This document shows positions 22,116 to 32,890 of a DNA stretch of 64,000 nt, piece after piece (position 1 is the stretch's first letter; each line of letters starts with the position of its first letter). Source of the stretch: Isoetes taiwanensis. Lineage: Eukaryota > Streptophyta > Lycopodiopsida > Isoetales > Isoetaceae. A program made the position numbers and the translations under genes. The DNA lies in assembly GCA_021234155.1 (NCBI GenBank), contig JAJEKV010000045.1, positions 10,826,420 to 10,890,419 of the forward strand, given 5' to 3'. The notes beneath the pieces are model-generated. The model did not search any database. It saw only the letters and a program-made list of their open reading frames with translations, and was not told where the DNA came from.

Positions 22116-22230
22116 GGGCACATTACGTGGCAATAGAAGTGTGCTCAATCTCTTACTAGGCATCCACATGGCCACTTTTAATTGGACACGAGTTTCAATA
22201 GGGCTTCCCTTGTGTGGGTAGAGATATCTA

Positions 22231-24105
22231 TAATCTTACTTGGTTTATGCGCGCACGAAATTCTAAACCTACGAAAATTTCCCAGAATGGTAATCGTAAT
22301 GGTTTAGGGTTAGTCTTTCTCGGAGGCAGAAAGAAGGCAGAAGGAGTTCCGATTCATCCACTCGGTTCACCTACAGATCTTGATTGGAGGAGCATCAAAA
22401 CAAATGAGGTGCGACTTGCTAGTTTACATAAAAAAAATTTGCTGTTTGTAACATTGCCTTTGGTATAACTAGAGCAGAGGTTGCCCTGATAGATTCTACA
22501 ATCCCATTCCATTGCATGCTCGGAGGCAGAAAGAAGGCAGAAGGAGTTCCGATTCATCCACTTGGTTCATCTACAGATTTTGATTGGAGGAGCATCAAAA
22601 CAAATCAGGTGCTTAACATGCCATTTGATTCTTTCATATGCATTAGGATTGAAGTGTTCTGAAGCTGGTTTTTTAAGAAACAACTTGCTTCTCTTCTGCT
22701 ACAGTTTGTATCTTTGCTGTAATCCAATTTTGCTTTGCTTTTAATTTTGCTCTTTACATTATTACATCAATTGAAGGTAGTTGCTTAGTTCTCAAAAATC
22801 CAGTGCTTTGCTTATCATTTTGAATGACAAAATTGTTGCTCAGATTCTTGTTTTGTTGTCTGCAGGTCATGTCAATGCTTAGGTCTGGTCGAATCTGATT
22901 ATTGTGCGAATCGGAAAAGTGAGAATGGTGATTGGCTTGAACCGTGTTTCCATTGGTTCATGGGTTACCATGATGCCTCGAACAACTGGTGAGCATAAGG
23001 TAGATAAGTCCAGGTTAAGTGACCTCTCAACTCATTGGAAGGGACGAGTAAAAGACATTGTATTTAGTCCTGGGGGTAAGAAGGTTTTTTTTGTTGTGGA
23101 GCATGCTTACGGTCCACGTGAAATGGCAAAGGAGTCAATTGCAGGGAAGTCATCATGTCCTAAACTTGAAGCCAATTACATTTCCTCCTCTGACTTTGTT
23201 GATAGAGTTTCAGCTCAGAGCATTACAAGCGTCCTTGAAGTCTACCATTATAAGATAGGGCAGCTGTTATTTCAGGATTTTTCAAGGAAAATTCTGCATG
23301 ATGAAGGCATCTGGTTTCATAAATTCCACTACACAATATCTGCAAGGCGCATGGGTCCCCCAAGCTTAAAATCCATGGGTGCTGAATTCTGTGATCAGAA
23401 AGTACTAACATCCTATCGTGTACATCTGACGAAAGAAGTCTATAGGACCCTCACAGAAAGTGGTGGAGTTAGATGTGCCATCAAAGTGTTTTTGCCAGTT
23501 AACGTATTTTCCTTCTTCTTTCAATCTGAATCGTTTAAGGTTGCTCCTCAAACATATACGTGTAATCACATTACAACCAAGACATTGGAAGGCTTATTTT
23601 TGGCTGATTGGATGCGGAGGGAGCATGAAAGTGGAGGCCAAATTACAGAATGCATGGCTGCAACAAATACGTTCATTTTCAGGTAATATGTATATTTCTA
23701 AGACTATTGCAGATACAGATTGACCATTTCTAAGACTATTTCTAAAAGTTCCACCATTTTTCTGCAGATACAGGTTGACTAAGCAAATGTTATATTGCAA
23801 CTATTTTATTGAAAGAAGAAAGTTGGAAGAATGGTCGTTATCATTGGAAAGCTGTGGAAGAACATGGCAGTAATCTTCTTTTCATGGATCTGAGTATTGT
23901 TTATGGCGAAGCTGAAAATAGAGTGCTCAACGTGGAGGAGGACTGCACGCTACTTGACTGTAGAAAACTGTTAGATACTTTCAGGATGCATGGTGAGTTT
24001 CAGTTCTTTTTGAATGGAAGAAAGATTGGATATCGCAGGGAATGCGAAATCAAGTGTAAAGATTGCAAGTTTCCAAATGTAGTCAGCATTAAATCAATAA
24101 TATAA
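22231..24105 (+). CDS. Unrecognised, probably multi-exon coding region
   Basis: The longest frame, 22904-23686 (260 codons), has normal plant composition but no domain I recognise. Landmarks are STHWKGRVKDIVFSPGGKK, LEVYHYKIGQLLFQDFSRK, RVHLTKEVYRTLTESGG and LEGLFLADWMRREHESGG. A donor-like CAG/gtaata at about 23682 ends it. A later frame, about 23779-24105, ends with a cysteine pair region IKCKDCKFPN. Upstream, two copies of an exon-like block at 22319-22612 precede an acceptor-like tttgttgtctgcag near 22865. The start, exon joins and function are all undetermined. Nearby L1 and foldback elements make a TE origin possible. Confidence 0.4.
22319..22612 (+). repeat. Duplicated 94-bp exon-like block
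   Basis: Copies at 22319-22412 and 22519-22612 are 200 bp apart and differ at only four of 94 positions, three of which are C in copy 1 and T in copy 2. Each begins ctcggaggcagaaagaaggc, encodes GVPIHPLGSPTDLDWRSIKTN (or SSTDFDW), and ends with a donor-like AGGTGC. They look like tandemly duplicated alternative 5' exons. Confidence 0.85.
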
Positions 24106-25890
24106 TAGGAAAAAAATTTGTTGGATGCTGGATCTTCAGGTTCAATTCCTGAAATCACGACTATTACAATGTTCAGTTCTGTATCTCTTCAGCACTACGA
24201 GGAAAGTCATACAGTTACAATTAAATGTTCTTCTTTCTTGTTCAGTTTGCTATTGTAAGATGGAGCATTGAGTATTAAATCTTCTATGTCTTTGACTGCA
24301 GATTTCTGAGCCATGCATACAACTATTGATTCAGCTTTTCAATCTGTCAGTAAACTTTAGAACTGTATGAGAGAGGACTGGACTATAAACTGTCTTTAAA
24401 TTCTTTTTGCAAAACTCAGCTCTGTACACATTGTATTGGCAGAGTCAAATTTATTCTACAACATCCATTCAAGTACAAATTGTCATGAACAGATGTGCGT
24501 ACAACTTACTTTTGATAGTGATCATCCAAGAAATAAACCCTTACATTTTTATACTTTTCATACAACATTTATTTTTTAGAGTGCACATTGACTCTTGCAA
24601 GGCTTGCATTCACTTGTCATTTATAGATCATGCACTACCTTTGCAAGACTTGCACCCTCTCATTTTTTTATGGATTGCCTCTTATGGATCCCTTTTACAC
24701 TAAGTGGCATCTTGAAGATTTTCTCTACAGCTGGCCTCACCCTCTTTCAGAGATAGAGGACAAGTCAAATTTGGAGAAGAAATCACCTGCACGTCTTGCA
24801 AGTCTTGCAATGGTAACCCTTTGAATATCACACATATGAGTGAAAGTGACGAGTCTTCCAAGGGTAATATGACATCCATAAAAAGACGAGTGATGAGTGC
24901 AACCCATTGACTGTATGAGTTCAAGTCTTGAATGTCTTAAAGTAAGTCACTAACTGCAAATTTTGCAAACATATGAGTGAGTGAAGTCTTGTAAGGACTA
25001 TGACACAGATGAGCAAGTGCAAGTCATACAAGGGTAATGCGCAATCCATAAAAAGATGAATAAGTCAAATTTCACAAGGGTTTTCATTTTTTATAATGTT
25101 GAAATGTTCAATTTCGAAATGTTGGCCAATGGGTGGTTAGCTCTAATTTTAAGCTTATTTGTACAACTTTTATAATTCAAAGGCTGTACATCAAAATGTA
25201 AATATAGTTCTGTAAGCAACTATTCCGGTGGGATCTTGGAGTAAGATGGGGTTCTTCATGGTCGAAGAACAAGACCCAAAGGACAGGAGTATTGTCCAAT
25301 GGCCAGGAATCTTGTCATGCTCAGTACGATGACCACATTAAATGTTTTATGGAAGTGTTGAACATTGCTTGCAGATTTGTTATCTGTATAGATATGGTAT
25401 TCATGTTTGCAATATATGCTTGCTTATAAACATACAAAGTGATCCTAACTAGGATATCCTAGTTACATGGCTAGCTAACTACATGACTACGCTTTGACAT
25501 TTTTGACTAAATGACTACACTTTGACATTTTTGGTTATTATGTTAACCTTTTCAAACACCACCATGGAGGGAGATTTATGGTATGGAAGGTCCTTTCATA
25601 TGGTATGAAAGTAGTATCATACCATTTAAATGTTAACAAACCTAAATGTTAGAAAATGAAAGTAGTAGTATGAAAGTAGCATATTCTGAATTTTGAGGGG
25701 AATTTAGAATGATATTTTGCATGGCTTGGGGGCTCGGATTTCAAGCCCCATTTCTGCATGCAGCAGGGAATACATTATGTTTGATTCGACCCCAATTATG
25801 CATGCAGCAGGGACATTATGGTCTGATTATAAAAGACCAGCAGGGAGGTGAAGAATCTTCACTCTTGCTTCGAGCGCGCTTGATCTTCCA
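24106..25890. other. AT-rich stretch without a supported gene
   Basis: No domain-bearing frame is seen. Short phrases around gcaagtcttgcaa, gtgagtgaagtct and agggtaatrygacatcc recur between 24600 and 25080, as in a decayed low-copy repeat. A TATA-like tgattataaaagaccag at about 25815-25832 precedes gcttcg-type sequence and could be an LTR or gene promoter; this is only a resemblance. Confidence 0.35.
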
Positions 25891-25939
25891 TTACGCTTCA
25901 CGTTTGATCTTCTTGCTTCATTGCATTTGATCTTCCCTT

Positions 25940-26240
25940 AAGCTTCTTTGATCTCATGGCTAGACTGAAATACACTGCCCAGAGGCCCAAGCCAGAGGAG
26001 TCGTCTTCTTCAAGCCATCCGGGCATGCAGATGATGTTTGTTGCGAGCACTGCCACCTTAGGATGGAGTAGTTTATCCCAAGCCCAAGTCCACATACGTC
26101 TCCAACTAGGAGGTGAAAGCTGAAGGGACCACTTAGTGGATGGCGGAAGGATATCACCATTGACAAGCAGCCTATACATAGAGTTCACCAGCCTATGCTC
26201 GTGAACACTCTGGTGGGAAACCCACATGTACCCTTCAATA
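25940..26240 (-). mobile_element. L1 LINE ORF2 3' fragment
   Basis: The minus frame contains VHEHRLVNSMYRLL, SPPSWRRMWTWAWDKLLHPK and VAVLA, matching the segment just before the RT-associated zinc finger in plant L1 ORF2 (compare the W-rich LPHQKVRVLH stretch at about 31530-31570 on +). The zinc finger itself is not recognisable. It abuts the copia fragment on its right. Confidence 0.45.
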
Positions 26241-26395
26241 GCCTCTGTCTGTTCGCTTTCTTCAATTTCTTCTTGTCTTGTACTTCTTTGAGATGCATCT
26301 TTCCTTGTACTTCTTCCAGTCTCATCCTTTTCATATTGTGACATGTCAAATGATATTCCTTCCTTAAGTAATTCTGCTTCAGTTCTTTTTCTGCA

Positions 26396-27363
26396 TCATG
26401 TTATTTCTTGAACTGGTTCTTTGCCACCATGCTTAACACGATTTAGCTGTTCAAGTTGTTCTTCTCCTCCAACATGCTCAGTATGATCTACTTCTCTTCC
26501 AGTATCAACACTAGTTTCTGCATCGTCTTCCTCATCATCAAAATAATTGACAGGTTCCCAATTAATATCTTTATCTGCATCTTGCTCTTGTTTATTAGAT
26601 AATCGATCCTTATAAAATATTTTTTTCAAAGAAAATGACATCTCGAGTAACAATTATTGCTTTTTTATTTGGATCATACAACATATACACTTTCGGCTCT
26701 TTATCATATCCAACAAAATATGTTTCTTTACTTTTATCATCTAATTTTGATCTATTATCTTCCACTATTTTTGTATATACCAAACATCCAAAAACTTTAA
26801 AATCTTCAACAGATTGGAGTTTATCTGTCAATAGCTCATCTGGAATTTTACTATCTAAGGCTTCACTCGAGATTTTGTTGCACATAGAACATTGTATTCA
26901 TAGCTTCTGCCCATAAGAACTTTGGAGGTCTTGCATGCTTTAGCATTGCCCTAGCTGCTTCCGTCACAGTTCGATTTTTCCTTTCAGAGACACCATTCTG
27001 TGAAGGGGTATCTCTACATGTCAATTGTCTCTTAATTCCTTTTTCTGCACAAAAGTTTTTGAATTCGTTTGATAAGTATTCATCCCCTCTATCTGACCTT
27101 AGACATTTCAATTTGCAACCTGTTTCACGGTCAACTTCTGCAAGGTGAACTTTAAATGAATTGAATACCTGATTTTTATGCGTTGGAAAGTAAGTACCAT
27201 TTAGATTTCCTTGAGTAATCATCAATAAATGACACAAAATAATACTTTCCTCTTGCACTCGGAATGTACTAATGCTACCCACACGTTGTTTTTTACTGTT
27301 GTTTTGCAAAAAAAACAACGCTAAAAAACTGCATGTGGTTCTTAATAAAACCTGCAGATCCAC
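26396..27363 (-). mobile_element. Ty1-copia integrase and linker fragment
   Basis: On the minus strand the copia integrase core is clear: CLRSDRGDEYLSNEFKNFC, then DTPSQNGVSERKNRT with the catalytic Asp and Glu, then HARPPKFLWAEAMNT. A frameshift near 26870 precedes the C-terminal integrase region FKVFGCLVYTKIV, DDKSKETYFVGYD, KKAIIVTRDVIF. An acidic linker toward RT (NYFDDEEDDAETS) runs to 26396. Gag and the start of integrase upstream are replaced by T-rich repeats. RT is absent. It belongs to the same superfamily as the 13-15 kb element, but no overlap allows a family comparison. Confidence 0.85.
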
Positions 27364-27760
27364 ATATTGTTTTTAACTGTTGTTTTGCAAAAAAAAAAAC
27401 AACACTAAAAGACCACGTAGAGAATTTTGTCCGATTTTGCTAGAAACTATGCGTAGTTTTCTAGATTTTTTTCTTAACTATGTTGTTTTCAAGTGTTGGT
27501 TTCCTCAAAAAATGATATTTGGTTTTCAATAATGGTTGTTTTCGAGTATTGAAATACAAAAAATCCACATATGGTTTTATGAAAATAAATGTAGGTGTTG
27601 TTTTTTCAATAAAAGACATGGTTTTAAAAAAAAAAACAATATGTTGAAAATGTAAATTAAAGATTGTCTTTAAACAAAAACTCAACTATTGTTTTTAAGG
27701 TTGTTTTTAGCTTTTAGACAATGGTTGTTTTTTGGGCTGCTGTTGCACATTTGTTTAAAT
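27265..27760. repeat. gttgtttt-rich repeats, two direct copies plus decayed tail
   Basis: Two direct copies, about 27279-27330 and 27361-27415, read cacRttgtttttaactg then ttgttttgcaaaaaaaa, a run to caacRctaaaa, and about 80 bp spacing. Similar T/G-rich phrases continue to 27760 and recur near 37815-37870 and 40260-40360. It resembles a family of short foldback repeats; no gene. Confidence 0.5.
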
Positions 27761-28884
27761 CATTTGGTTAAAATGCACCTTATTGCGACCATTCTTGTTT
27801 AGCAAACAAATTTTACATTCTTGTTTTACAGCCTTTGATCTTTGATGAGTGAAAATCCCAGGATATACTTGACATCTACAACTACTGAATTTTTAGGAAC
27901 AAAGTTGTTTGCAGCTTTCAATGGTTCAAAAAGGATTTGAATTTATGGGTAAAATCATAAGCTAGATAGCTTACATCTGCTTTGATCAAGAGGTCTTACA
28001 TCTGTTTTTATAAAGAGGAAAACAAATAAGGCTTACAACATCTGTGCTATCTTCAAAAATAGCAGGCAGAGATGCAAAGCTGCAATTGCAGGCACTCTTT
28101 TATCTGATTAAAATTGGAGATGGCAAAAGCCCCCAATGATCTCTCTTCTCTTGCTAGTACCAGTCCGTAAATGCAGATAAACCTGTAATTGAAATGGTTA
28201 TTCTAGGAAGCAAAAGGGAAATATGGAATAAATAAAAAATAGTGGAAAGATCCTTATCTCTTCCATCATTTGTCACTGTACCTTAGCTGGAACCTTGAAT
28301 TTTTAAAAGATCAGAGGCAAGAGGCAGCCTATTTCACAACCGAAAGCTCTTAATCTCTGCGAATGAAAATTACAATATAGGTGTCAGCACAGGTAGCCAA
28401 GCCAGCATGTTTATGCACTCAATACAAGTTTTGCTGGCAGCAAGCCAAGAAAAGCTTCTCATTTAAAACAGCAAGTTTGTATATAAATGGTACATCTAGC
28501 TAATTGATCCTAACGCTAGGTGCCTTGCAGCAGACTGTAGTAGTTGGACAACACAAATGTTGATCTATCACAAATAAACCAAATGAAATGAAGAACGTAT
28601 TTTTTAGGGAGCTTTCTTCATACAAGATCAAGGAAGCAAGAAGCACTGCTCAGAAAGACGAATGCAGAAACTACTAAACTGGCCAAAGGGCTTTCTATGT
28701 ATCAAGGAAAAGGCCTGAAGCGACATACTATCACCCATAACACATCATATTCTAAAACATTATCAGAGCGGCAGAGTAGCTGTGTAGCAGAGTAGCATGA
28801 GTGCTGAAAGGGTTGGAGATGATCCTGGATCTGGCATATGAAGACCAATCTCATGTCAGACATCATACATAAATTATTGACATC
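27761..28884. other. No gene seen
   Basis: The stretch is mixed AT-rich sequence with ordinary short frames in all six readings. I found no domain, RNA gene or clear repeat in it. Confidence 0.4.
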
Positions 28885-29094
28885 TCAGGAAAAAATGCAT
28901 AGAATCTCACCTGTCAAATTATAAACTGACCTATTCGCAGGCAGATCCAACTCAGAGAAATCCAACTGGTATGTATAAGCAGCTGATCTGAAGAAAACTT
29001 TGCAAAATGGATCGAAAAAGCAGCAGGTGCAGTCATGGCTACTTATGGAGAATCGCAAGTCAAAGGGGAGCATATGGAGCAAGATCTGCAAGGC

Positions 29095-29275
29095 ATGGCA
29101 AAGAGGAGGCATCGTGAGACATGGCGGAGGAGGAATCCGGAGACATGGGGGAGGAGCAGGCCGGATAGAATCGAAGGCGGAGGAATCGTGAGACATGGCC
29201 GGAGGAGACATGGCGGAGGAGCAGGCCGGATAGAATCGAAGGAGGAGGAATCGTGAGACATGGCCGGAGGAGCAG
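29095..29275. repeat. GGA-rich tandem duplication (~70-90 bp units)
   Basis: The segment gaggagcaggccggatagaa through ggaatcgtgagacatgg is repeated at about 29151-29200 and 29214-29265. It lies in a purine-rich background of ggagga. The open frames it creates on both strands (for example 28885-29328 minus) are a by-product of composition. Confidence 0.7.
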
Positions 29276-29924
29276 GGCTCTGCCCGATCGAAAAAGCAAC
29301 GAAAAAAGGAGGGAGATTGAAGCGGCAAAAATCGGAGGGCAGGGATAAATCTGGCTTGCTAATCTCAGTCGTTCGTATGGGCCAATGGGATCCAAAGGCA
29401 TGGATCACAATCTCAGCCACTCATCTTGTTGTTGCATCTCTATCTATTTAAAAATCTATCTACCTACCTTATATTGCCTAATTTTTTTAAATTTCGCACA
29501 TGACAAAGTTTGGGCTTTTGGCTCTATCATATGGGATACATATCTAGTGCCATATATATTGGCTATCGTCACGTCATCCCATGCCCCCATCCCATGATGC
29601 TGCGCCATCAATGATAACCCCATTTATCATACGAAATCGTATGAAATCATCATACCAAACCATATTTCATCCTTAAAACAAATCATGCAATTTTATGACT
29701 TTAGTGGCCATGCTTAAAAAACCGCAGTACTTCTATCTAGAAATTTGCCATTGTATGTCATGCGACACCAGAAGCTAATGAGTATTTGCCAGATCTTGTA
29801 TAGAAACTCCAAAATTCCTTCCAGAAATTTTGCCGGCAAGTGAAAACTCAGAACGAAAAAAAAAAATTTCAACCGGAAATTAAGGAGACTGACCCTTGTT
29901 TTTGATGCATCCCTAGTGACATAT

Positions 29925-30385
29925 TTGAGCCAATTTCATGTTTGGGTCTATGTTGCATGCTTGAGCCACGTGTCAAGTTTGAGCCTAGGGGCATGTTCCA
30001 GTCACATGTCACGTTTGAGCCTATAAGGCATGTTTGCGCCAAGGTGGCATGTTCGAGCCACGTGTCATGTTTGAGCCAATGTGGCATGTTTTAGCCTAGC
30101 GGCATGTTTGAGCCTAGGGGCACAACATTTTAAACATCAAAAAAATGTACGGCATCATATTTCATCTTTAAAAATAATACATCATCTGAAAGAGCATTTT
30201 TATGACCCAACTGGCATGTTTGAGCCACGGGGCATGTTTGAGCCTAGGTGGCAAATTTGAGCCTATGTGGCATATTTGAGCCTAGGGCATGTTTGACCCT
30301 AGGGGCAATGCTTGAGCCTAGGTGGCATGTTTGAGCCAAGGTGGCATGTCTGAGCCTATATGGCATGTTTGAGCCAATGTAGCAC
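29925..30385. repeat. Diverged 19-bp minisatellite, left block
   Basis: Degenerate copies of TGGCATGTTKGAGCCNNNN occur throughout, many with substitutions or 1-2 base slips (gcatgtttgagcctagg, gcatgttcgagccacg). A non-repeat interruption lies at 30121-30210. This is the oldest-looking part of the array family. Confidence 0.8.
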
Positions 30386-30724
30386 ATTTGCTTCGCGGTT
30401 TGATAAGTTCTTCCGGACCGATCTTGGATTTTATTGAACTTGCTCGAAGCAGGTTACTTGAACGGAGGATTCAACGGTCGGATAGGGAAACCGAGCTCCG
30501 GGAGGGGGGGCATTGGCAAAGGGCCTCCCGGAGGAGGGCGGCTGCCGAAAAAGACTACCTCGGCAACGTTTACGGGGTCTGTCTCACGGGGTCGGCCTCT
30601 CCCTCGGTGAGGCTGGCGGCAGAAAGTCTGGCCTTGTTTGACTTGGGGAAGGTGCCAACGCTTCTATCAGAGCCAGTCAGAGAGAGACATAGAGGGAGAG
30701 AGGGAGGGAGAGAGAGAGAGAGCA
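30386..30724 (+). repeat. Long repeat module (copy 1), inserted in the minisatellite
   Basis: Starting cttcgcggtttgataag, then accgatcttggattttattg, this segment matches 35172-35450 in order, and its end (cctctccctcggtgaggc ... ttgacttgggga) also matches 33930-34010. It ends in a GAGAG-rich run at 30690-30722. No gene is recognised; a 120-codon + frame at 30388-30750 crosses into the minisatellite and is unlikely to be real. Confidence 0.75.
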
Positions 30725-31200
30725 TGTTGGAGCTTAGGTGGCATGTTTGAGCCACCTTGGCATGTTGGAGCCTGGTGGCATTTCGGAGCCTAGGTGGCAT
30801 GTTTGAGCCACCTTGGCATGTTGGAGCCGAGGTGGCATGTTGGGAGCCCACGTGGCATGTTTGAGCCACCTTGGCATGTTGGAGCCTGCGTGGCATGTTT
30901 GAGCCACCTTGACATGTTTGAGCCTAGCTGGCATGTTGGAGCCCGCGTGGCATGCTTGAGCCACCTTGGCATGTTTGAGTCTGGATGGCATGATTGAGCC
31001 ACCTAGGCATATTGAAGCCTATGTGGCATGTTGGAGCCCGCGTGGCATGTTTGAGCCACCTTGGCATGTTGGAGCCTGCGTGGCATGTCTGAGCCTAGGT
31101 GGCATGTTGGGAGCTCGGCGTGGCATGTTTGAGCCACCTTGGCATGTTGGAGCCTAGGTGGCATGTTGGAGCCTAGATGTTGGAGCCCGCGTGGCATGTT
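30725..31200. repeat. 19-bp minisatellite with 57-bp higher-order units
   Basis: Well-preserved 19-bp monomers TGGCATGTTKGAGCCNNNN stand head to tail. K and the last four bases vary together: TTTGAGCC is followed by ACCT, and TTGGAGCC by TAGG, CGCG or CACG. The types often cycle in threes, giving a 57-bp period. Since 57 is a multiple of three, long open frames appear on both strands; they are not evidence of a gene. Confidence 0.9.
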
Positions 31201-31379
31201 TGTCAAAACCTCCATTGGCAACCTTGGAGGATTGGTATTGGGGTGATTAGTTAGCTTCGTGGGAGTTTCTTCGAGGCTCGCTTCGCTGGCGAGGCGTGTA
31301 GGGCTATTCGGGAACAAGTGGCGGGGAGTATTCCGCTACATATACCTATAGTCCCTCGGGATGATGTGGTGGTGCAGGT

Positions 31380-31870
31380 TTGGAAGGTTCATCCAGGATG
31401 TTATGTCTTCTTGTTTTATGCGGTCTTGTTACGGGTCTTTGGCTATTCATGAGTCATGACTTTGCCTTGCCGGGCAAGTGGTCTCGCAGCTTCAGGGTTC
31501 GATGGGCTTCGGTTTGGGCGTGGACATGGAGCTCACTTCCCCACCAGAAGGTTAGGGTGCTTCATGTGGCAAGTGGTGCACCGTTATATCGGGATGAATG
31601 CCCTTGTGAGTGGGTTTAAATTTGGGTGTGAGCCCTCTACGCCCTTGTTGTGGCCTTCATCATTGAGACTATGGAGCATTGTCTGGTGTTATGCCCTCAC
31701 TTGCAGGCTGCCTAGGATTGGGTGCGGGCTCTGTTTCGGATGAGATTGACTAGCCCGGCCCGATTCTTGCTTCATGTGTATCTCGGTGCTTGGCCGCTCT
31801 TGCGCAAACAAGCCTTGCATCTGTCGCGTGGCTTGGTTGGTGTGGCTGATTTGGGCGGCGCTCTTGACTT
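31380..31870 (+). mobile_element. L1 LINE ORF2 3' fragment, frameshifted
   Basis: In shifting + frames this encodes LPHQKVRVLH, a damaged first half of the RT zinc finger (CCGLHH, first Cys changed to Arg by CGC), and ETMEHCLVLCPHLQAA with its HX4C half. WVRALFRMRL follows after a stop. It aligns with the zinc finger of the 21690-22115 copy but is clearly diverged from it. Confidence 0.7.
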
Positions 31871-32357
31871 CTAATTGCCACCTTTGGGAGGAGGATAAAT
31901 CCAAACCTCATTCAATCGAGTTCCTATTGCCCGTATCTTCAAGCGCAACTTCTTGACCATGTTCCAAGTGCAAACGACCAAAACTCGGCCTCCATAAAGT
32001 AAACCCTACAATAAGCTAGCAACACACGGGGTTTATGCTTGGAGGCGAAGCGTGGTTGTTTTTACGAGATAACTAGATGCACCATTTTTTGAACATGCAT
32101 GCAGAGCTATGACAACTAAAATAGCGAGAATTTGAATCTATCGGCCATCGAGCGATCCCAAACAATCTTGCTCTTTGCAAAAGGCTCTTGACTTCTAATT
32201 GCCACCTTTGGGAGGAGGATAAATCCAAACCCCATTATGTCAGTTCCTATTGCTTCGCATCTTCAACTGCAACTTCTCGACCATGTTCCAAGTGCAAACG
32301 ACCAAAACTCGACCTCCATAACGTAAACCCTACAATAACCTAGCAACACAGGGTTTA
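31861..32357. repeat. ~170-bp direct duplication with 326-bp period
   Basis: The block ctcttgacttctaattgcca through cgtaaaccctacaataa at 31861-32034 recurs at 32187-32357, about 90% alike by eye. The 152 bp between the copies are not repeated. The second copy is followed directly by the tcctagtcagattcgac module. Confidence 0.85.
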
Positions 32358-32890
32358 CGATTCTGAGGTCATATCCTAGTCAGATTCGACTAGGATATTG
32401 CACAATGTCATCATGTAGAGGGAGGGTGTTGACGCCAGAAGACAAACCCTTAAAACCTTCCGGAAGCAGTTCGCCCCAAATGTCCTCTCCCGAAGGCCCC
32501 TAGCCACGGAACTCTTCCACTTCAGAACTGTGAATTGGCTCTGCCAAAGGACTCATAACATCGACATTACCCTGGGGACCAAGTTTCGTGGGCATAAGAC
32601 CACCCCTTCTCCAAGAAGAGCCAAAGTGGCTCATGTCTAACACGTTCGTAGTCAATTGGCCTAGGAAGTGGTTGCGGAATAAAGCCATGTCGCGCGTTCG
32701 TGTCTCTTTCGTTGCAAAAAATGACCGTATAACTTGGTCCGTAGGGTAATTTCGCCATTCGGGGACAACATGGTGAAGTCGTATCTCCATTTCGGAGCCT
32801 TTGTACTACCCGAACGACAAAACACTTAGGTTTCTACACGGTCAAACGCAGGACGCTTCGCTTCTCTCCGTTTCCTTCAGTTGTTTGGGC
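32358..32890. repeat. Long repeat modules A and B (copy 1)
   Basis: Module A (32380-32480, gtcatcatgtagagggaggg) matches 35510-35600. Module B (32690-32890, cgttcgtgtctctttcgttg to taggtttctacacg) matches 35000-35170. Between them, ctcatgtctaacacg at about 32630 matches 34017. A 96-codon minus frame at 32500-32790 lies inside and has no known domain. Confidence 0.7.

Noticed and set aside
24118-24172. tRNA T-arm-like hairpin (tcagg ttcaatt cctga)
   Set aside because: No D-arm, anticodon stem or acceptor stem could be fitted upstream, so a lone hairpin is not a tRNA.
28885-29420. Overlapping minus frames of 113-147 codons rich in Pro, Ser and Cys
   Set aside because: They come from the GGA-rich tandem duplication; no domain, and frames on the other strand are equally open.
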